A DNA stretch of 64,000 nucleotides. It comes from Diplocarpon mali. Its lineage: Eukaryota; Ascomycota; Leotiomycetes; Helotiales; Drepanopezizaceae. Shown here piece after piece: positions 47,530 to 59,871 of the stretch (the first letter of the stretch is position 1; each line of letters starts with the position of its first letter). Position numbers and translations under genes: made by a program. Location of the stretch: contig JAENRP010000030.1 in assembly GCA_024741835.1 (NCBI GenBank), forward strand, positions 62,001 to 126,000. Reading direction: 5' to 3'. The notes under the pieces were generated by a model. It was not told the DNA's origin. It made no database searches and saw nothing but the letters and a program-made list of their open reading frames with translations.

Positions 47530-50500
47530 ATGGCGGCGCCACCGCCCCCGTCCTCGTCGTCTTCTCGGCGGTCGAGGACGGGTGACAAGGTCGTGGGCTC
47601 GTTCAGTATCGAGGATGAGATAGGCAAGGGCAGCTTTGCCACTGTCTACAGAGGTAAACATAAGGTACGTCGTGACAGCTATGGGTTCAGCCGTGGAAAT
47701 ACTGACTCTACCCTCGACGCCCCCATACCATCCAACCACCCATAACGTAGTATACTTGTTAGACATCTAACACGAGATCTGTAGGGTACAAACGCTCTCG
47801 TAGCTATCAAGTCCGTCAATCTCGCTAAGCTGAACAAGAAGCTCAAGGAAAACCTCTACTGCGAAATCGAAATTCTCAAAGGTCTCCATCATCCCCATAT
47901 CGTTTCCCTGATCGACTGCCGGGAATCCGTATCACACATACATCTGGTCATGGAGTACTGCTCATTAGGAGACCTCTCTTACTTCATCAAGAAGAGAGAC
48001 AAGCTCGGCGACAACCCGGCTCTGCGAGAAATGGTTAGGAAATACCCGATGCCAGCTGCCGGAGGACTCAACGAAGTCATTGTCCGACATTTTCTCAAGC
48101 AACTTGCGAGCGCCATGGAATTCTTGCGGGATCGAAATTTTATCCATCGAGATGTCAAGCCACAGAACTTACTTTTGCTCCCCTCTCCACAGTACTTGGC
48201 GAGGGCTACAGGAGAGCCCCTGGTAATGAGTGCGAGCAGCGAAGGAATGCAGCCGATGGTAGGGCTTACATCTCTGCCAATGCTGAAGATTGCCGACTTT
48301 GGATTCGCTCGATCGTTGCCCTCGACTTCGTTGGCTGAGACTTTGTGCGGGTCCCCCCTTTACATGGCCCCGGAAATCCTGCGATATGAGAAATATGGAC
48401 CGGAAGCGGATCTCTGGTCGGTGGGTACCGTTCTCTTCGAGATGATGACTGGACGACCACCTTTCCGGGCCACAAACCATGTAGAGCTGCTTCGGAAGAT
48501 TGAGCAAGGCGAAGATCATATCAGATTTCCCAAGGAAGGGATCATCAGCCCGCCCATGAAGGAGATTATAAAGGCATTGTTGAAGCGAACACCGGTCGCT
48601 CGTTTGTCATTTGAGTCATTTTTCAGACACGCAGTGGTAGTGGATCCCATTCCAGACTTGGTCGGTGATGATCGTCCAAGGGAAATCAGAGTACCCTCCA
48701 TCCCTGCGGAAACACCGTTGGCCAGAACGCCCTCGACAAGAAGTGATAGACGACAGCCAGCAAAGTCTGAGCCAGCATCCTCAGCGTCACCCCGAGAGCG
48801 ACAGCGACCACCATCACCAAGAACCCAGCTAGTTGATCCTTTAAGGCAATTAGCGGGAACCCCTCCGCGTGCGTCTCCCCAACCACAAGCAGTCCCTCGT
48901 GAACGCAGACCCTCTATCCAGCCCTCAGCTACAGCCCCAAATACAGAGGTGATCCACGGAGGTCGGCCGCCATCTCGGACATTCAACCCTATTTCAAGAG
49001 AGCAAAATCGATCGTCTGCAAAGAAGTCATCCGCTGATGACGGGCCAGTCGTGGATCGGAGGCCGGTCGAGGACTCTCAGACGAGAGAAGCTATTGCGGA
49101 GGCAGAACAGGCTGTGCGCGATGCACGGGAATACGTGCTCGTCGAAAAACGAGCTGTGGAAGTCAACGCGTTCGCCGACGAATTGGCGGCAAACCCGAGA
49201 TTGCAGTCCAAGCACTCTTCAGCACCTTCTAGGACTGGGCAAATAACCAGGCGAGCGACTACCCAAGGCGCTCCTACTTCGGCTACAGGTGCAGTACCAT
49301 CTTCGCCTTCGAGAGCGGTTCAAATAGCACAAGGGCGGCCAAGACAGGATGTCGTGCCACAGCGACAGAACTCGTTTGGAAGATCCTATGGGAGTCCCTC
49401 GACGACCTCGGCTATTGCGAAAGCTCTCCATGGCGCGAGTGTGAGGATGTTTGGTGTTGGGTGGAACCCACAGCTCATTGGAAAAGGTGTCTCACCTCCA
49501 CAGTTGTACAATCCATTCCCGGCTTACCCCACACCTCACGGCGTGGTAGGCCTAATCGGAGATGGTAGGGCTACCTTGCCAGTTGACGAGGACGCGAAAG
49601 CAGTCAATATGATTGAGGAATCGGCAACCAGGAGCGATGTCGTTTATGGATTTGCCGAGGTCAAGTACAAGCAACTGATCCCGATGGCGCCTTCCATGGA
49701 TCATGGGCTCGGAGGAGCTCATGCAGAGAAGCCATCGGAGTTGGGGGAGGACGACGGCCTTACTGTAGAAGCAGTAGTAGCCCTGTCTGAAGAGGCTCTT
49801 GTGCTTTACGTCAAAGCTCTTTCACTCCTTGCCAAGTCTATGGATATTGCTGGGGCGTGGTGGTCGCGTAAACTTCGGAACGATGCTATGACTGGGGCAC
49901 ACTCGTCAGCCAGTAATTCCGCAGCTGCGAACCGTATCAACAGTGCGGTACAATGGGTCCGAAGTCGATTTAACGAGGTGCTCGAGAAGGCGGAAATTGT
50001 TCGATTAAAGCTCATCGACGCTCAGAAGAAGCTACCTGAGGACCATCCAGGACATCCGAGCAATCACGTCAGCTCGTCTAGACTAGGCGGTACATCTTCA
50101 ACGGATGGGGTTCATCTAAGCTCCGGTATCACAGCCGAGAAGCTGATGTACGATCGGGCCTTGGAGATGAGTCGTACGGCAGCCATCAACGAGATTGCCA
50201 ACGAAGATCTGCCCGGCTGTGAAATCTCCTACGTTACTGCCATTAGAATGCTAGAAGCAGTACTAGAAAGCGACGACGAGGCCCCGCCTCAACGAAGGCG
50301 AGCATCCAGTCTCCGTGAGGGACGGGAGAAGAAGGATGAGGATGATATGGTGAATGGTATCAATATTGACGATCGGCAGGCTGTGACGAAAGGTACATCT
50401 TCTCATCTCTTCGCATTTACATATATATACTTGCACATTTCTCCCATCAAGTTTGAATCGAAAACATCTGACATGGCACAGTGGTTCAAATGATCCACAC

Positions 50501-50636
50501 CCGGATGTCGACGCTGAGAAAGAAAATACAGCTTATAGAGAAACACAAGAACCTCTCGCCTTCCTCGCCAAGACCTGCCAGTATCACACATAGTGGTGGT
50601 ACCACGCCCACGGTCACTAACACGCCGCCGCAATAA
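47530..50636 (+). CDS. ATG1: Serine/threonine kinase ATG1 (ULK1 homologue), autophagy initiation
   Basis: Join 47530-47664, 47785-50392 and 50482-50636, with introns of 120 and 89 bp, 965 residues. Atg1 with Atg13 and Atg17 starts autophagosome formation when TOR activity falls. The kinase domain is complete: glycine loop GKGSFATV (32-39), Lys54 in VAIK, HRD with Asp168 (FIHRDVKPQNLL), DFG at 216-218 and LCGSPLYMAPEIL. A long Ser/Pro/Arg-rich linker follows (about 330-480). The C-terminal early-autophagy-targeting (tMIT) region that binds Atg13 follows from about 600 (EEALVLYVKALSLLAKSMDI) to the end. Exon 3 is needed for the helical end VVQMIHTRMSTLRKKIQLIE; reading through instead would replace it with unrelated residues. 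ATG 47530 has a good context (cagtcATGG). Confidence 0.97.
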
Positions 50637-52140
50637 ACACATTCTCCGATCACAATTAGTATCAACATAGCGACAAGAGTGCGTCTGTCTGTTAGTGCTC
50701 CATGATCAAGCTGGATAGCAAGCTCGCTGGTCTCATAAGCGTATAACACAATTCGCGCATCGGCTTTTACAACTAGGCAGGGAGGTCATACGTCTTCAAA
50801 AATTACCCACCTTTAACCTGCCCCTTTCCCGCTCGGCTAAAATTAGGCATTTCTCTTTGACTTGTTTCTTTTTCCCCCTCAGTTATCTTTCTTTACTTTG
50901 GTGCTACTTCTTTGGTATTGGGGTGCGTTGCTAGGAATTGGGTAAGGCTGGACCGGCGTTCTCGGATTTCTTTCCTGCTAATGAAACCTCATGAACGGCA
51001 CATTGCGCAGTTTGCTTTTTTCGGCTCCGTGGCGTATTTTCAATATTCGGCAAAGGCAAGGCAAGCGTGCGTCTATGTATACCCTGCTCCTACTGCCAGG
51101 AGGATTTCTCATCAGTGTGTAGTTCTTGCTCTATCTTTCTTGCGGGAGTTGAGGAGGGAGGTGGACAGCACGGCGTAGTATAGTACGACTTGCATTTTGA
51201 TTACGCCCGATGATAGGGAACAGAATGATTATAGGTTGAACCAATGGATGGCATTGGAGGCGATGATGATGAGCCCTGTGAATGAATTACTGGATAGGTC
51301 AAATGGCATAGAGCCCTGTGGGAAACCTCAATAAGGTGGGCAGGTGCAGCATCACAAGGGTGTAAGATGTGGAGGGAGTGAGATGCGGATATGAGCGGCG
51401 GAGGGGAAGTGTATCTATGTATATTCTGGTAGTCATATGATCTTTACTCTCAGTCTCACGTGAGGGGATGCTGTTGTCTATTTCATCACGTTAAACTACT
51501 ACATCTTCTCGCCTATGCCTTTCTCTTCCTCTGCCTCTATATCTCTTTGAAATCATTGAACAATACAAAAACGGAGAGAAGTGAAAAAAGTCGAAGATCA
51601 AATGGAAGCTTTTCCAACGCTCTAGAAAGGGATTATTCTTGAATAATCATACGCTATCAACGAAAAAGCTCTCCTTCACCACACAAAGATACGCGCGAGA
51701 GCAGGATCATTGTGTATGGAGCTTTCCTATCCCGCTTTCATTTAAGTATCTGCTCCTCATTATTAACTATCCTTTTAATGTGATAGGGAGAGCAAAAGGA
51801 ACCTAGAAGATGGGATAGCATAGCACCAACCAACACAACCCAGTAGCATGACATGAAAAGTACAACAAGGCCAGATAACGCGACTACACAGCACCACACC
51901 CCAACAGCAAGAGGGAACCGTACGGTCCTCGCACGGGAGTTTCTTCTTAAATAGCTAGTCCAATCCCAAGCCGTACATTCCCAACCAGCCGCGCATATCA
52001 ACCAGCAACGCACATCCCAGCCAGCCTAAACAGCAGCAACTGGGGAAACGGGAACGGGTTGTTTGGTATAGTGCTGTGGCAGATTACCCTCTGCTGATCA
52101 ATCGTCAAGAAGTAGCGGGCTGAGCTTGACTGGCCTGGAT

Positions 52141-52175
52141 TAGACTAGACTAGACCAGACTAGACTAGACCAGAC
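52141..52175. repeat. Pentanucleotide array (TAGAC/CAGAC)
   Basis: Seven tandem 5-bp units, tagac or cagac, differing only at the first base. Confidence 0.8.
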
Positions 52176-52290
52176 CAGCACAGTGAAGAGCTACGTAGCA
52201 GCAAGCTTAGAGCGGAGACTGGCTCTTCTCAGAGGAACAGGCTCGGTTGGGAGTGTTGGTGGTTGGTGAGGGACGGGAGAGTAGAGTGTT

Positions 52291-52340
52291 GTATGGTATG
52301 GTATAGTATAGTAAAGTATGGTATGGTATAGTAAAGTACA
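52291..52340. repeat. Pentanucleotide array (GTATG/GTATA/GTAAA)
   Basis: Ten tandem 5-bp units beginning with GTA. The order gtatg, gtatg, gtata, gtata, gtaaa is followed by gtatg, gtatg, gtata, gtaaa, so a higher-order duplication of the array is visible. Confidence 0.8.
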
Positions 52341-53335
52341 GCAGGCCAACCTAGGCAACACCCAAACAAGACTATCAGGAGAGCACTGCCTCTGGGCAGA
52401 GTGGTTTTCACCTTGCAAACCAGCTTTGCGAATCAAGCAAACGCAAAGCGAAAGGAGAGGGGGAGAGGGGATAACCGTGAGTAAGCAAGCAGGTAGTATC
52501 ATTCCACCACATCACGTTAAAACCCCGAGGGTGTGTTAAACAACAATCAAGGTTTGTGATTATGTTACGCTTCATCGCGCTGCAATTCGTCATGCTATAC
52601 TGCTACTTTCCCTTCTTTACACATTCCCTCGCTATCTCCTATCTCCGATCAGCTATCCCAGATCCACAACCGCCCTTATTGCTATAGACATATTCACAAT
52701 ACATTGACATAGTGTTTATCTGCTTATTTGTTCTTTGCATTTCCCTCCTTCCCTCATGTATCACTGACATGTTCCGGTGCAAATGAAGAATACAGACAAG
52801 CTCATTACGTCCCATTCATCTCATTCGTTGGCTCATTTGTTGCTACACTTTCCTGCCATGCCAGTCAAAGCAAATCCTCTCTAATTTTTAAGGCTGTAAA
52901 CAAACACTACCTGTAAAATGCACGATACGCTATTCTATGCACGCCCCCCGCGAAACTTGAACATAAACTCAGACGCCTGGCTCTGTATGTGCATGCTGAA
53001 GGTAGGGCTAGAAGAGCAACAGTTTTTTTTATTAAAAAAAAAACGGCGCACAAATGCCACCCAGGAATCTTCGAGACCCCCAAGTAGAGCTAGAGTAGAA
53101 AGGGAGCATGAGAAACTCCTGCAAGCTATATCTCTGCTATCACTATCCACTCCAGCGATTTATCGTGGGCCTCAAGTACAGCAGTAGAGAACCTGGGGAG
53201 AACCTGTCAACCAGCTCGACACTGCTGGCCTGATAATACATTACTCCCAAGCTCAAAAAGTCAATAGCATCAAGGCAGAGCTACCAAGGCCCTCGAGACA
53301 ATACCTTATCCTTTCAGCGATGTATAGGGGAGTTA

Positions 53336-56293
53336 CTATAAGTAGCCACTGAAATGTTGATTGATGGGCGCAGGGGCTTCCGCCAAGAGGCTGTGGACTG
53401 GAATCTTGCCAGCCTGAGGAGGCTGCGGTGTTGAAGTGTAGTAGTTGTGGCTGATATGTTGGGGGGCGTGCTGGTTCTGATACGGATTGAAGCCCAGAGA
53501 CATCTGAGGGAGGGAAGACATCTGGGGGAAATTGGAATGGATGTGGTGGAGCTGACTTGCTGGCTGGGAATGGAATTGCTGTGTGTTGTAAAAGAGGCTA
53601 GAGTCGTGGTAGTTGGATAGGCCTGCTCCACCAGATCCGCTGATCATGGAGGAACTGCTTCGGTTATTGCTATAGTTGCCGAGCATGCCACCGGCATAGG
53701 TGGTCCGGCTGTTCGTCAGGTATTGCGAGAAATCAAACTGGCCCTGCCTCAATTGCTGGTGACCGAGCGCCCGAAGCTGATCGTGCGGCTGATTCTGGGC
53801 GAGAGCGTTCTCTGCTCGACGGCCATCCATCCGGGAAAGTTCGTCTTGGGACTGGTCGATGAGGTTCATCTCATCATCGCCACTGCCTTCCGCCTCAGCA
53901 GCATCCTCAGCATCCTGCTTTGCCTGACGTGCTTCGGCTCCATCGTCCCATTCCTTCTGGATCTTGGGCTTCAGAGTTTGCCAGCCCCGCTCGGTACCTG
54001 GATCCCGGAAGATGCGAGTGGCAGCCTTGAAGGCCTTTGCCTCGACGATGAACGACTCTGGGATATCTGGGATTTCGGTCGCGGCGCGCTTGAGGAATAG
54101 CTCCCGGCGGGCCTTGCGGTTCTCGTTGTACGGCTGTGCATCCCCTTGCCGTTTGGCCCGGATGGCAGCTTCGATCTTCAGCACCCTCTGCATATGCTCA
54201 GAATTCGCCACTTTTCCATCGTCCAAGAATTTGGTTTGCGCCACGACTGCAGCAGCTTCCTTTGCTTGGTGCTCGGTCCTGTCGCTGGCGTTCTCTGCGG
54301 CAGATTTCGCCGGATCGTCCTTGAACGGAGCAGGCTTGAACGCCTGGTACTCTTCAATGACCTTGTCGACCTCGGCCTTCAAGTAGTACTTGTAGATTCT
54401 GGGTGCCGATGCTGGGCGAGACTCCATGTCTTCGATATAGTCATGTGCCTTCATGAAGGAGTCGTGCATGCCGATAGGAATACATTCGAGAAGTTTGGTG
54501 AGGACTTGACGATTCGGAAAATCGTGCTGCCGAGCCTTCAGGATCCGATCTTCTCGTTCGATTTTATTCCTCCAGCAATCGGTGCACCATCTCTGCGCCC
54601 AAGACCAGTGAGTCCTCGAGGCCTTTTTGTCGTCGCAGCCGGGCTCCATACAGCCCTTTCCACCTAGGAGGTTGGTGTATTGTCGCTCGCTCAGTCCCAT
54701 GGATACTGCGGTGGGAATGTCACTGCCGAAATTCTCCATCCTCTGGTTGACGTAGATGGAATCGTATGTGTCTACCATTGCCTTGAAGTCCTTGTTCAGA
54801 AGACGCACTTTCTTGAGGAAAGATGGTGGACTGAATTCGATGATTCGAAGCCAGAGATCGTTGGAAATCTTATGAGCTGCCTGTTATGTGTTAGAGATGA
54901 ACGGCAAGTCGTCATGCTGGACCTACAGGAGTTGGCTTCTCATCCTTCTTGACTCTCTTTCCCTTGATCTTGGAAGTATCCGCAATGTCCTTCTTCTGTC
55001 GCTTTTCCCGGGGAGCACCGAGCGCCTTTGCTCTTCTCTTCTTCGCAGTTCCAACATCCCACACCAGGTTCCCGGCTATGTTTGCGGTAGGGTGGTCAGC
55101 GCCAGGGTGGGGACTGATCAGAGTAGGGGTTCGTTGGGGAGCACTCGAGATCAATGGGCCCCGAGGAGAGCCGCCTCGAGCGTTCCTGCTGTCCACGGAC
55201 GTTGTTCGATCGGCCGGCGATGACTCTTTCCTAGCTACCGTACCCTTGTCGCTGGCCTTATTAACCGGCAGGAATGCCTTGATATTCGAAGACGTGTTGC
55301 TTCCCATCCGGTTCTGGGGACCAGCCGAGGCGGGGTTGTGAGGTTGTATCCGTTGATGCGAAGACTGAACTCCATAGGATCTGGCTTGAATCTTCGCTGG
55401 GTTCTGACTGCTGGGAAAGTGAGAGGGAAACGTGAGAGACTGAGACCGGTCGAGCCGCAAGGGTTCACTCTCGGGATTTGGGAGTTTCGAGCCATTGGCA
55501 GGTCTGCCGCTGGATTGCCGCGACATGGATGGAGCCGAGGATCGGCCTGAGGGCGACTCAACGTTGTATGGTGATTCGGTGCCGTGGAGTGGGGATTCTG
55601 ATGCCCGAAAGGCAGATGTGGTATCCAGTGCGGAGGGCAAGCCGTGGAAAGGTGGGCGTTGGTGCTGTGTGCGTTGCATGGAAGACTGGCCAGCGGTAGA
55701 GGAATAAATGCTATTGGGGGCGTTGCTATTGTGAGCGTTTGTCAAAGGTGAGCGGGAGGCGAAAGATGAGTTTGTGATTGATCGTTGGGATCGCACGGCA
55801 ATTAAAGTAGAAGCGGCTGTTAGTGTTGTTAGTGCAATACCCCGAGAGATTATGGATCGTGTCCATTCTGGTGCGCAGTCGTACCTTCTTCCTCCATTAA
55901 GACGTCCTGGTTGCAAGTTCGACTGGACGCAACTCCGGTATCCTCTGATCCCGACTCCATATTTCCAGCCTCGCTGAACGCCAATATGTCACGTAGCAGT
56001 CCGGCGACCTCAGGGCTCGAGTCGGACAAAGGGGAGGATCCGGTGTGGGTGGAAGAGACATGGGAATTTCCCTGTTGTCCTGGGTTCTGGGTGTGGGTCT
56101 GGGTCTGCATCTGCATCTGTGTCTGCGTCTGCGCGGCTTGGATGAGCGATGCAACGAGATGCCGAGCGGTTCGTAAGCCGGCGGGATGCGAGAAGACTGC
56201 CGAGAGATCGAGAGGAGCGCCCGTGTCGTCGATGCCGTTGTCGTGGTTGTTTTCGAAGGAGGCCGACAGGGAGGAGAGGCCGTCGCAGGCCAT
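53336..56293 (-). CDS. Large F-box-like protein with a four-cysteine putative zinc site
   Basis: Complement of 53336-54880, 54927-55816 and 55885-56293, with introns of 46 and 68 bp, 947 residues. Residues 1-430 are Ser/Pro/Gln-rich and probably disordered, with a short Gln-Thr/Gln-Met repeat near 55-75 coded by a CTG-type microsatellite. An F-box-like segment begins near 436 (KISNDLWLRIIEFSPPSFLK), normally the Skp1-binding part of SCF ubiquitin ligases. It is followed by Cys510, Cys515, Cys532 and Cys535 (C-x4-C-x16-C-x2-C, including CMEPGC and RWCTDCW), a likely zinc site also seen in other fungal F-box proteins. The next 250 residues are charged helices and the last 130 are Gln/Ser/Tyr-rich. 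The intron at 54881-54926 must use the GTAGGT donor, since the GTCCAG donor 4 bp on gives an immediate stop. No substrate can be named. Confidence 0.8.
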
Positions 56294-58249
56294 CGTCAGA
56301 GAGGCGGCGTCGACGTCGGGGTGAGAAAGTGCCCCGCCCAGGGAGATTCTCGAGGGAACGCTCGCATATAATCAATGCCCGGATATTGAGCGGCCGATGA
56401 TACGCATCCGCTCCGAGTGAGTTACGATGATGTTCTGGGTGCCAGGCGGTAGGGATTCTGGAAGTGCAGGCCCGGACGATGCTCGTCGTGAGTTGGCCGT
56501 CGATGAATCGGGGAGGGATGTCGACAAGAGGTGGGTGAAGTGAGTGAGGAGGTGAAGAGGTGAAGAGGGCTGAGGTGAGGAGAGGTGCGGCTGGTCTGGA
56601 GTCAAGAGTCGGAAAGTGTGAAATGAGAGGAGGCAAGGCGTATCTTCGGCTTCAGCAGCGCTCGTGCTCATTCGTGCTCGTGGTCTCGTTTGCGGTCTCG
56701 GTGTCTTGATTATTGCACTCTGTTTCTGGCTGGTCCGATCCAGATCCAGACCCAGACCAAGACCGCGACCAAGACCACGACCAGACCTGCCGCAGCCGCA
56801 ACCGAAGTTGCACCTGCGCCGACAACAGCATCAGCCATCAATCAGCACCAGCATCAGCATCTGGCCTGCTGGCCGGCTCTGGCCACAGGCACGGATCATT
56901 CCACCTAAAAAAAGCCCAATCCCTGCCTCACCTGCGGCACGGTCCTTGGCTCTTCTGCGTATCTTATACTGACTTGTGGTAATGTGTACACAGTATATAG
57001 TACGCCTTTAGAGTTTCCGACGTCAGTCCAGTCCTCGCTGACTTTCTCGACTCGACATTACTCTACTTGTCCTCCACCTACACAGCTTCCTCCCTGCTCA
57101 GCCCCATGACTCGTCTGCCACGATCCAGCGACAGAGGGAAAGGCCATGAAGTGTCCGGACAGAACGTGGGGACATCGGGCGTGGAGACTGCGGGTTACTT
57201 GCTCACTGGCGTCTCGAGCCGCTTCGAGATGTGGCATCCTGCTGGCGGGCACGGAAGAGACTGCCACACTACAGAGTGTGGTAGTCTAGTCTGCATCGAA
57301 CCTGCGTGAGGATACAGAAACCAATAGCGAGGGGGTGCAGCCGAGCGTGTCAGTGAGTTTTCCCCCGTTCGTCTTCTTGCTGCTTCTCGCTTCACTTCCC
57401 CAGCCTCTCTGACACGAGCCCGCAAGAAGATATCAGTCCTCTCACGGCCTAGAGAGACTTGCAAAGAACTCCTCTGTGCAGGGACACCAGAGCTGGCAGC
57501 GTCTGCCTTCTGCCATGCAACCCCTGTAATACCATGGCAGCCTTTACCGATGAGTCGCAGACCCTCTTCTTGCAAGGCGTGTCCGGTCGTCCATCCCCCT
57601 CCCTGTGTTTTGTTTGGATCCGAATGTCCACGTGACAGTCTCTTATCGGCCTCAGAGACGACGGCGGTTTTTTATCCAGTTTTGATCTGCCCCGAGGGGG
57701 GATCCGAGGAGGATTGTAGAAAACCGCAATGCCTCTGACTAGCACTCCGCTAAGGGCTACGCTCAGCACATCGGCGTGGAACGGGCAAGTCACGTCGTCG
57801 GGAACACAGATATCATCCAGGGATTGCAAGGCACCTGCACCCAATCAAAGTCCCAATTTCTCCACGACTCTCCCCTCCCCCCTTGCAGTCAAGTTCTCTG
57901 AAGCCTTCTGCTCTCGCCTAACTTTGCGGGGATCCCCGCGCAGATGTGCAGGTCTAGGTCCCTCGGCCCATCTCCCGCTCTTCTTGCTCGTCTTTATTGC
58001 TTGTGCGTCATCTACGAGATCTACGATATACCTTCTGGCCAGCGTCAGCGCGAGTTGGCCGGGACAGCACTGCGCGGAGTACTGGCAGCTGTGTTCAAAG
58101 ACCGAGAGGCTTGCCATTGGAGTACCGACCTTGACGGACTGGCAGGATGTTTGGGTTTGGGGATAAGAGTAGTAGGTGGCATTCAAAACTCATTCTTGCC
58201 CTACCGATATACCTTCCCGGTCTAACGCCCAGCAGAGGATGCGGATGTG
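56294..58249. other. Divergent upstream region of the F-box-like and MFS genes, 2 kb
   Basis: Lies between two outward-facing start codons. A run of six-base CCAGAC/CCAAGA-like units near 56738-56785 (atccagatccagaccc style) forms a short imperfect repeat. Open frames up to 208 codons on the minus strand overlap the F-box gene start and lack motifs. No further gene is supported, although an upstream 5' exon of the MFS gene is possible. Confidence 0.5.
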
Positions 58250-58252
58250 ATG
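58239..58252 (+). promoter_or_regulatory. Mini-uORF overlapping the MFS start codon
   Basis: The bases ATG CGG ATG TGA at 58239-58250 form a three-codon upstream frame. Its stop codon shares its last base with the proposed start ATG at 58250-58252, a stop-start (TGATG) overlap. If the transcript includes it, it would reduce or regulate permease translation. Confidence 0.4.
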
Positions 58253-59770
58253 CGCAATGGCTCAGTAGATGCAGAGCCCGGCTTCAAAACCGAGCACAAC
58301 AATTACTACGACGCCACGGCCCCCGACGCAAACGCTCACCGAGACAACCGAAACGCTCACCTGGACAACGACCTTCACGTCGTCTGTCCCTCACACACCA
58401 CGGAGAAGAGTCTCATGACCAAGATAGACCTGCGCGTCATCCCCTGCCTCTGCATCCTCTACCTCCTCGCCTTCCTCGACCGCGTCAACATCGCCAACGC
58501 CAAATCCTTCGGCCTGATCACCGACCTCAACCTCAAGACCATCGAGTACAACACCGCGCTCACCATCTTCTTCGTGCCTTATATCCTATGCGAGATCCCG
58601 TCCAACATCCTGCTCAAGAAGCTGAGTCCCTGCATCTGGCTCAGCGGCTGCATGTTTCTGTTCGGGATCGCAGCCATCTGTCAAGGACTCGTATCGAACT
58701 ATGGCGGGCTTCTCGCCTGCCGCTTCTTCCTGGGGGTCTTTGAAGCGGGTATGTTCCCAGGCTGTTTCTATCTGATCGGAATGTGGTACAAACGCAACGA
58801 GGCGCAGAGACGCTTCTCCTTCTTCTTCAGCTCCACCACTCTCGCAGGCGCATTCGGCGGCCTCCTCGCTTCGGCGATCGGTAAAATGGACCACCTGCGC
58901 GGATACCGAGGCTGGCGATGGATCTTTATCCTCGAAGGCCTGCTGACCTGTGTCGTCGCCCTGGCCTTCTACTTCGTCCTCCCCTCTTTCCCCGAAGACG
59001 CAACATGGCTCTCCAACTCCGAGCGCGCATACGTGAAAGCGCGGCTCCAAGCCGACCAGGGCCTTTCAGCCGCCGAGCGCAAGATCACCCTCCGTGATGT
59101 CGGGCGTGTTTTCAAGGACTTCAAAGTTATCCTTGGCGGGTTCATGTACCTAGGGATGATCGTGCCAGCATACGGCTACGCCTTCTTCGCACCCGGTATC
59201 ATATCCACCTACGGCTACTCGCCCATCCAAACACAGCTCCACAGCGTCCCGCCCTGGGCGTGCGCTTTCGCGCTCGCGATGCTGATAGCCTTTACGAGCG
59301 ACTTGACGAAGCACCGCTTCGCGTTCACTGTCCTCCCCATTTCCATCGCCATTACAGGCTTCGCGATCCTGATCTCTATCCATGATAACACGAACGTGCA
59401 GTACCTGGGCCTCTTCCTCGTCGCCATGGGTGCGTACAGCGCTATGCCTGTCATCGCGTGCTGGTTCAATATGAACCTCGGCGGGCACCACCGTCGCGCC
59501 GTCGGCAGCGCGTGGCAAGTCGGTTTCGGTAATATCGGAGGCATCATCGCGACGTATGCGTTCTTGCCCAATGACGCGCCGCAGTACCGCAAGGGGTATA
59601 GTATCTGCCTGGGGTTCTTGTGTCTTAGTGCGGCGAGTTGCTGTGCGTATGCTGTGGCAGTGGTGTGGGAGAACAGGCGGAGGGATCAGGCCGGGCTGGA
59701 CGTGGGGATGACGGAGTATGAAAAGACGGAACTAGGCGATCTGAGCCCAGATTATAGATATCTTTTGTAG
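58250..59770 (+). CDS. MFS permease, anion:cation symporter family (Dal5/allantoate-permease type)
   Basis: Intronless, 506 residues. Twelve hydrophobic segments follow a hydrophilic N-tail of about 60 residues. Family evidence: KIDLRVIPCLCILYLLAFLD with VNIANAK in the first helix region, the GWRWIFILEG motif before helix 7, RFFLGVFEAGMFPG in helix 4 and FGNIGGIIATYAFLPNDAPQ in helix 11. These match fungal transporters that take up organic anions such as allantoate, nicotinate, pantothenate or other carboxylates with protons at the plasma membrane; the exact substrate is unknown. ATG 58250 is chosen because a stop lies upstream in frame; CTAAC-CAG just before it could instead be the end of an intron with an upstream exon. 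The next gene is a broken aromatic-acid P450 on the same strand. Confidence 0.92.
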   Translation: MRNGSVDAEPGFKTEHNNYYDATAPDANAHRDNRNAHLDNDLHVVCPSHTTEKSLMTKIDLRVIPCLCILYLLAFLDRVNIANAKSFGLITDLNLKTIEYNTALTIFFVPYILCEIPSNILLKKLSPCIWLSGCMFLFGIAAICQGLVSNYGGLLACRFFLGVFEAGMFPGCFYLIGMWYKRNEAQRRFSFFFSSTTLAGAFGGLLASAIGKMDHLRGYRGWRWIFILEGLLTCVVALAFYFVLPSFPEDATWLSNSERAYVKARLQADQGLSAAERKITLRDVGRVFKDFKVILGGFMYLGMIVPAYGYAFFAPGIISTYGYSPIQTQLHSVPPWACAFALAMLIAFTSDLTKHRFAFTVLPISIAITGFAILISIHDNTNVQYLGLFLVAMGAYSAMPVIACWFNMNLGGHHRRAVGSAWQVGFGNIGGIIATYAFLPNDAPQYRKGYSICLGFLCLSAASCCAYAVAVVWENRRRDQAGLDVGMTEYEKTELGDLSPDYRYLL

Positions 59771-59871
59771 GACGAGAATGTTTGGGGAAGCTGAAGAGTC
59801 GATGTGGGGAAACAAAAATGGCTAAGGATTAGTGGAGAAGATGGCAGGGACTAATAGAGTAGGTGGGGGAT

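Larger units (their letters stand above)
50637..53335. other. Intergenic region between convergent ATG1 and F-box-type genes, 2.7 kb
   Basis: No supported gene. It contains two pentanucleotide arrays (52141-52175 and 52291-52340) and a T8/A10 inverted pair near 53023-53043. Open frames here stay below about 105 codons and have no family motif. Confidence 0.6.

Noticed and set aside
56010..56636. 208-codon minus-strand frame overlapping the F-box gene start
   Set aside because: Overlaps the first exon in another frame, Pro/Ser/Arg-rich, no domain.
58147..58234. Possible upstream exon of the MFS gene ending in a CTAAC-CAG acceptor
   Set aside because: The branch site is very close to the acceptor and no convincing donor or first exon was found; left as an alternative in the gene entry.
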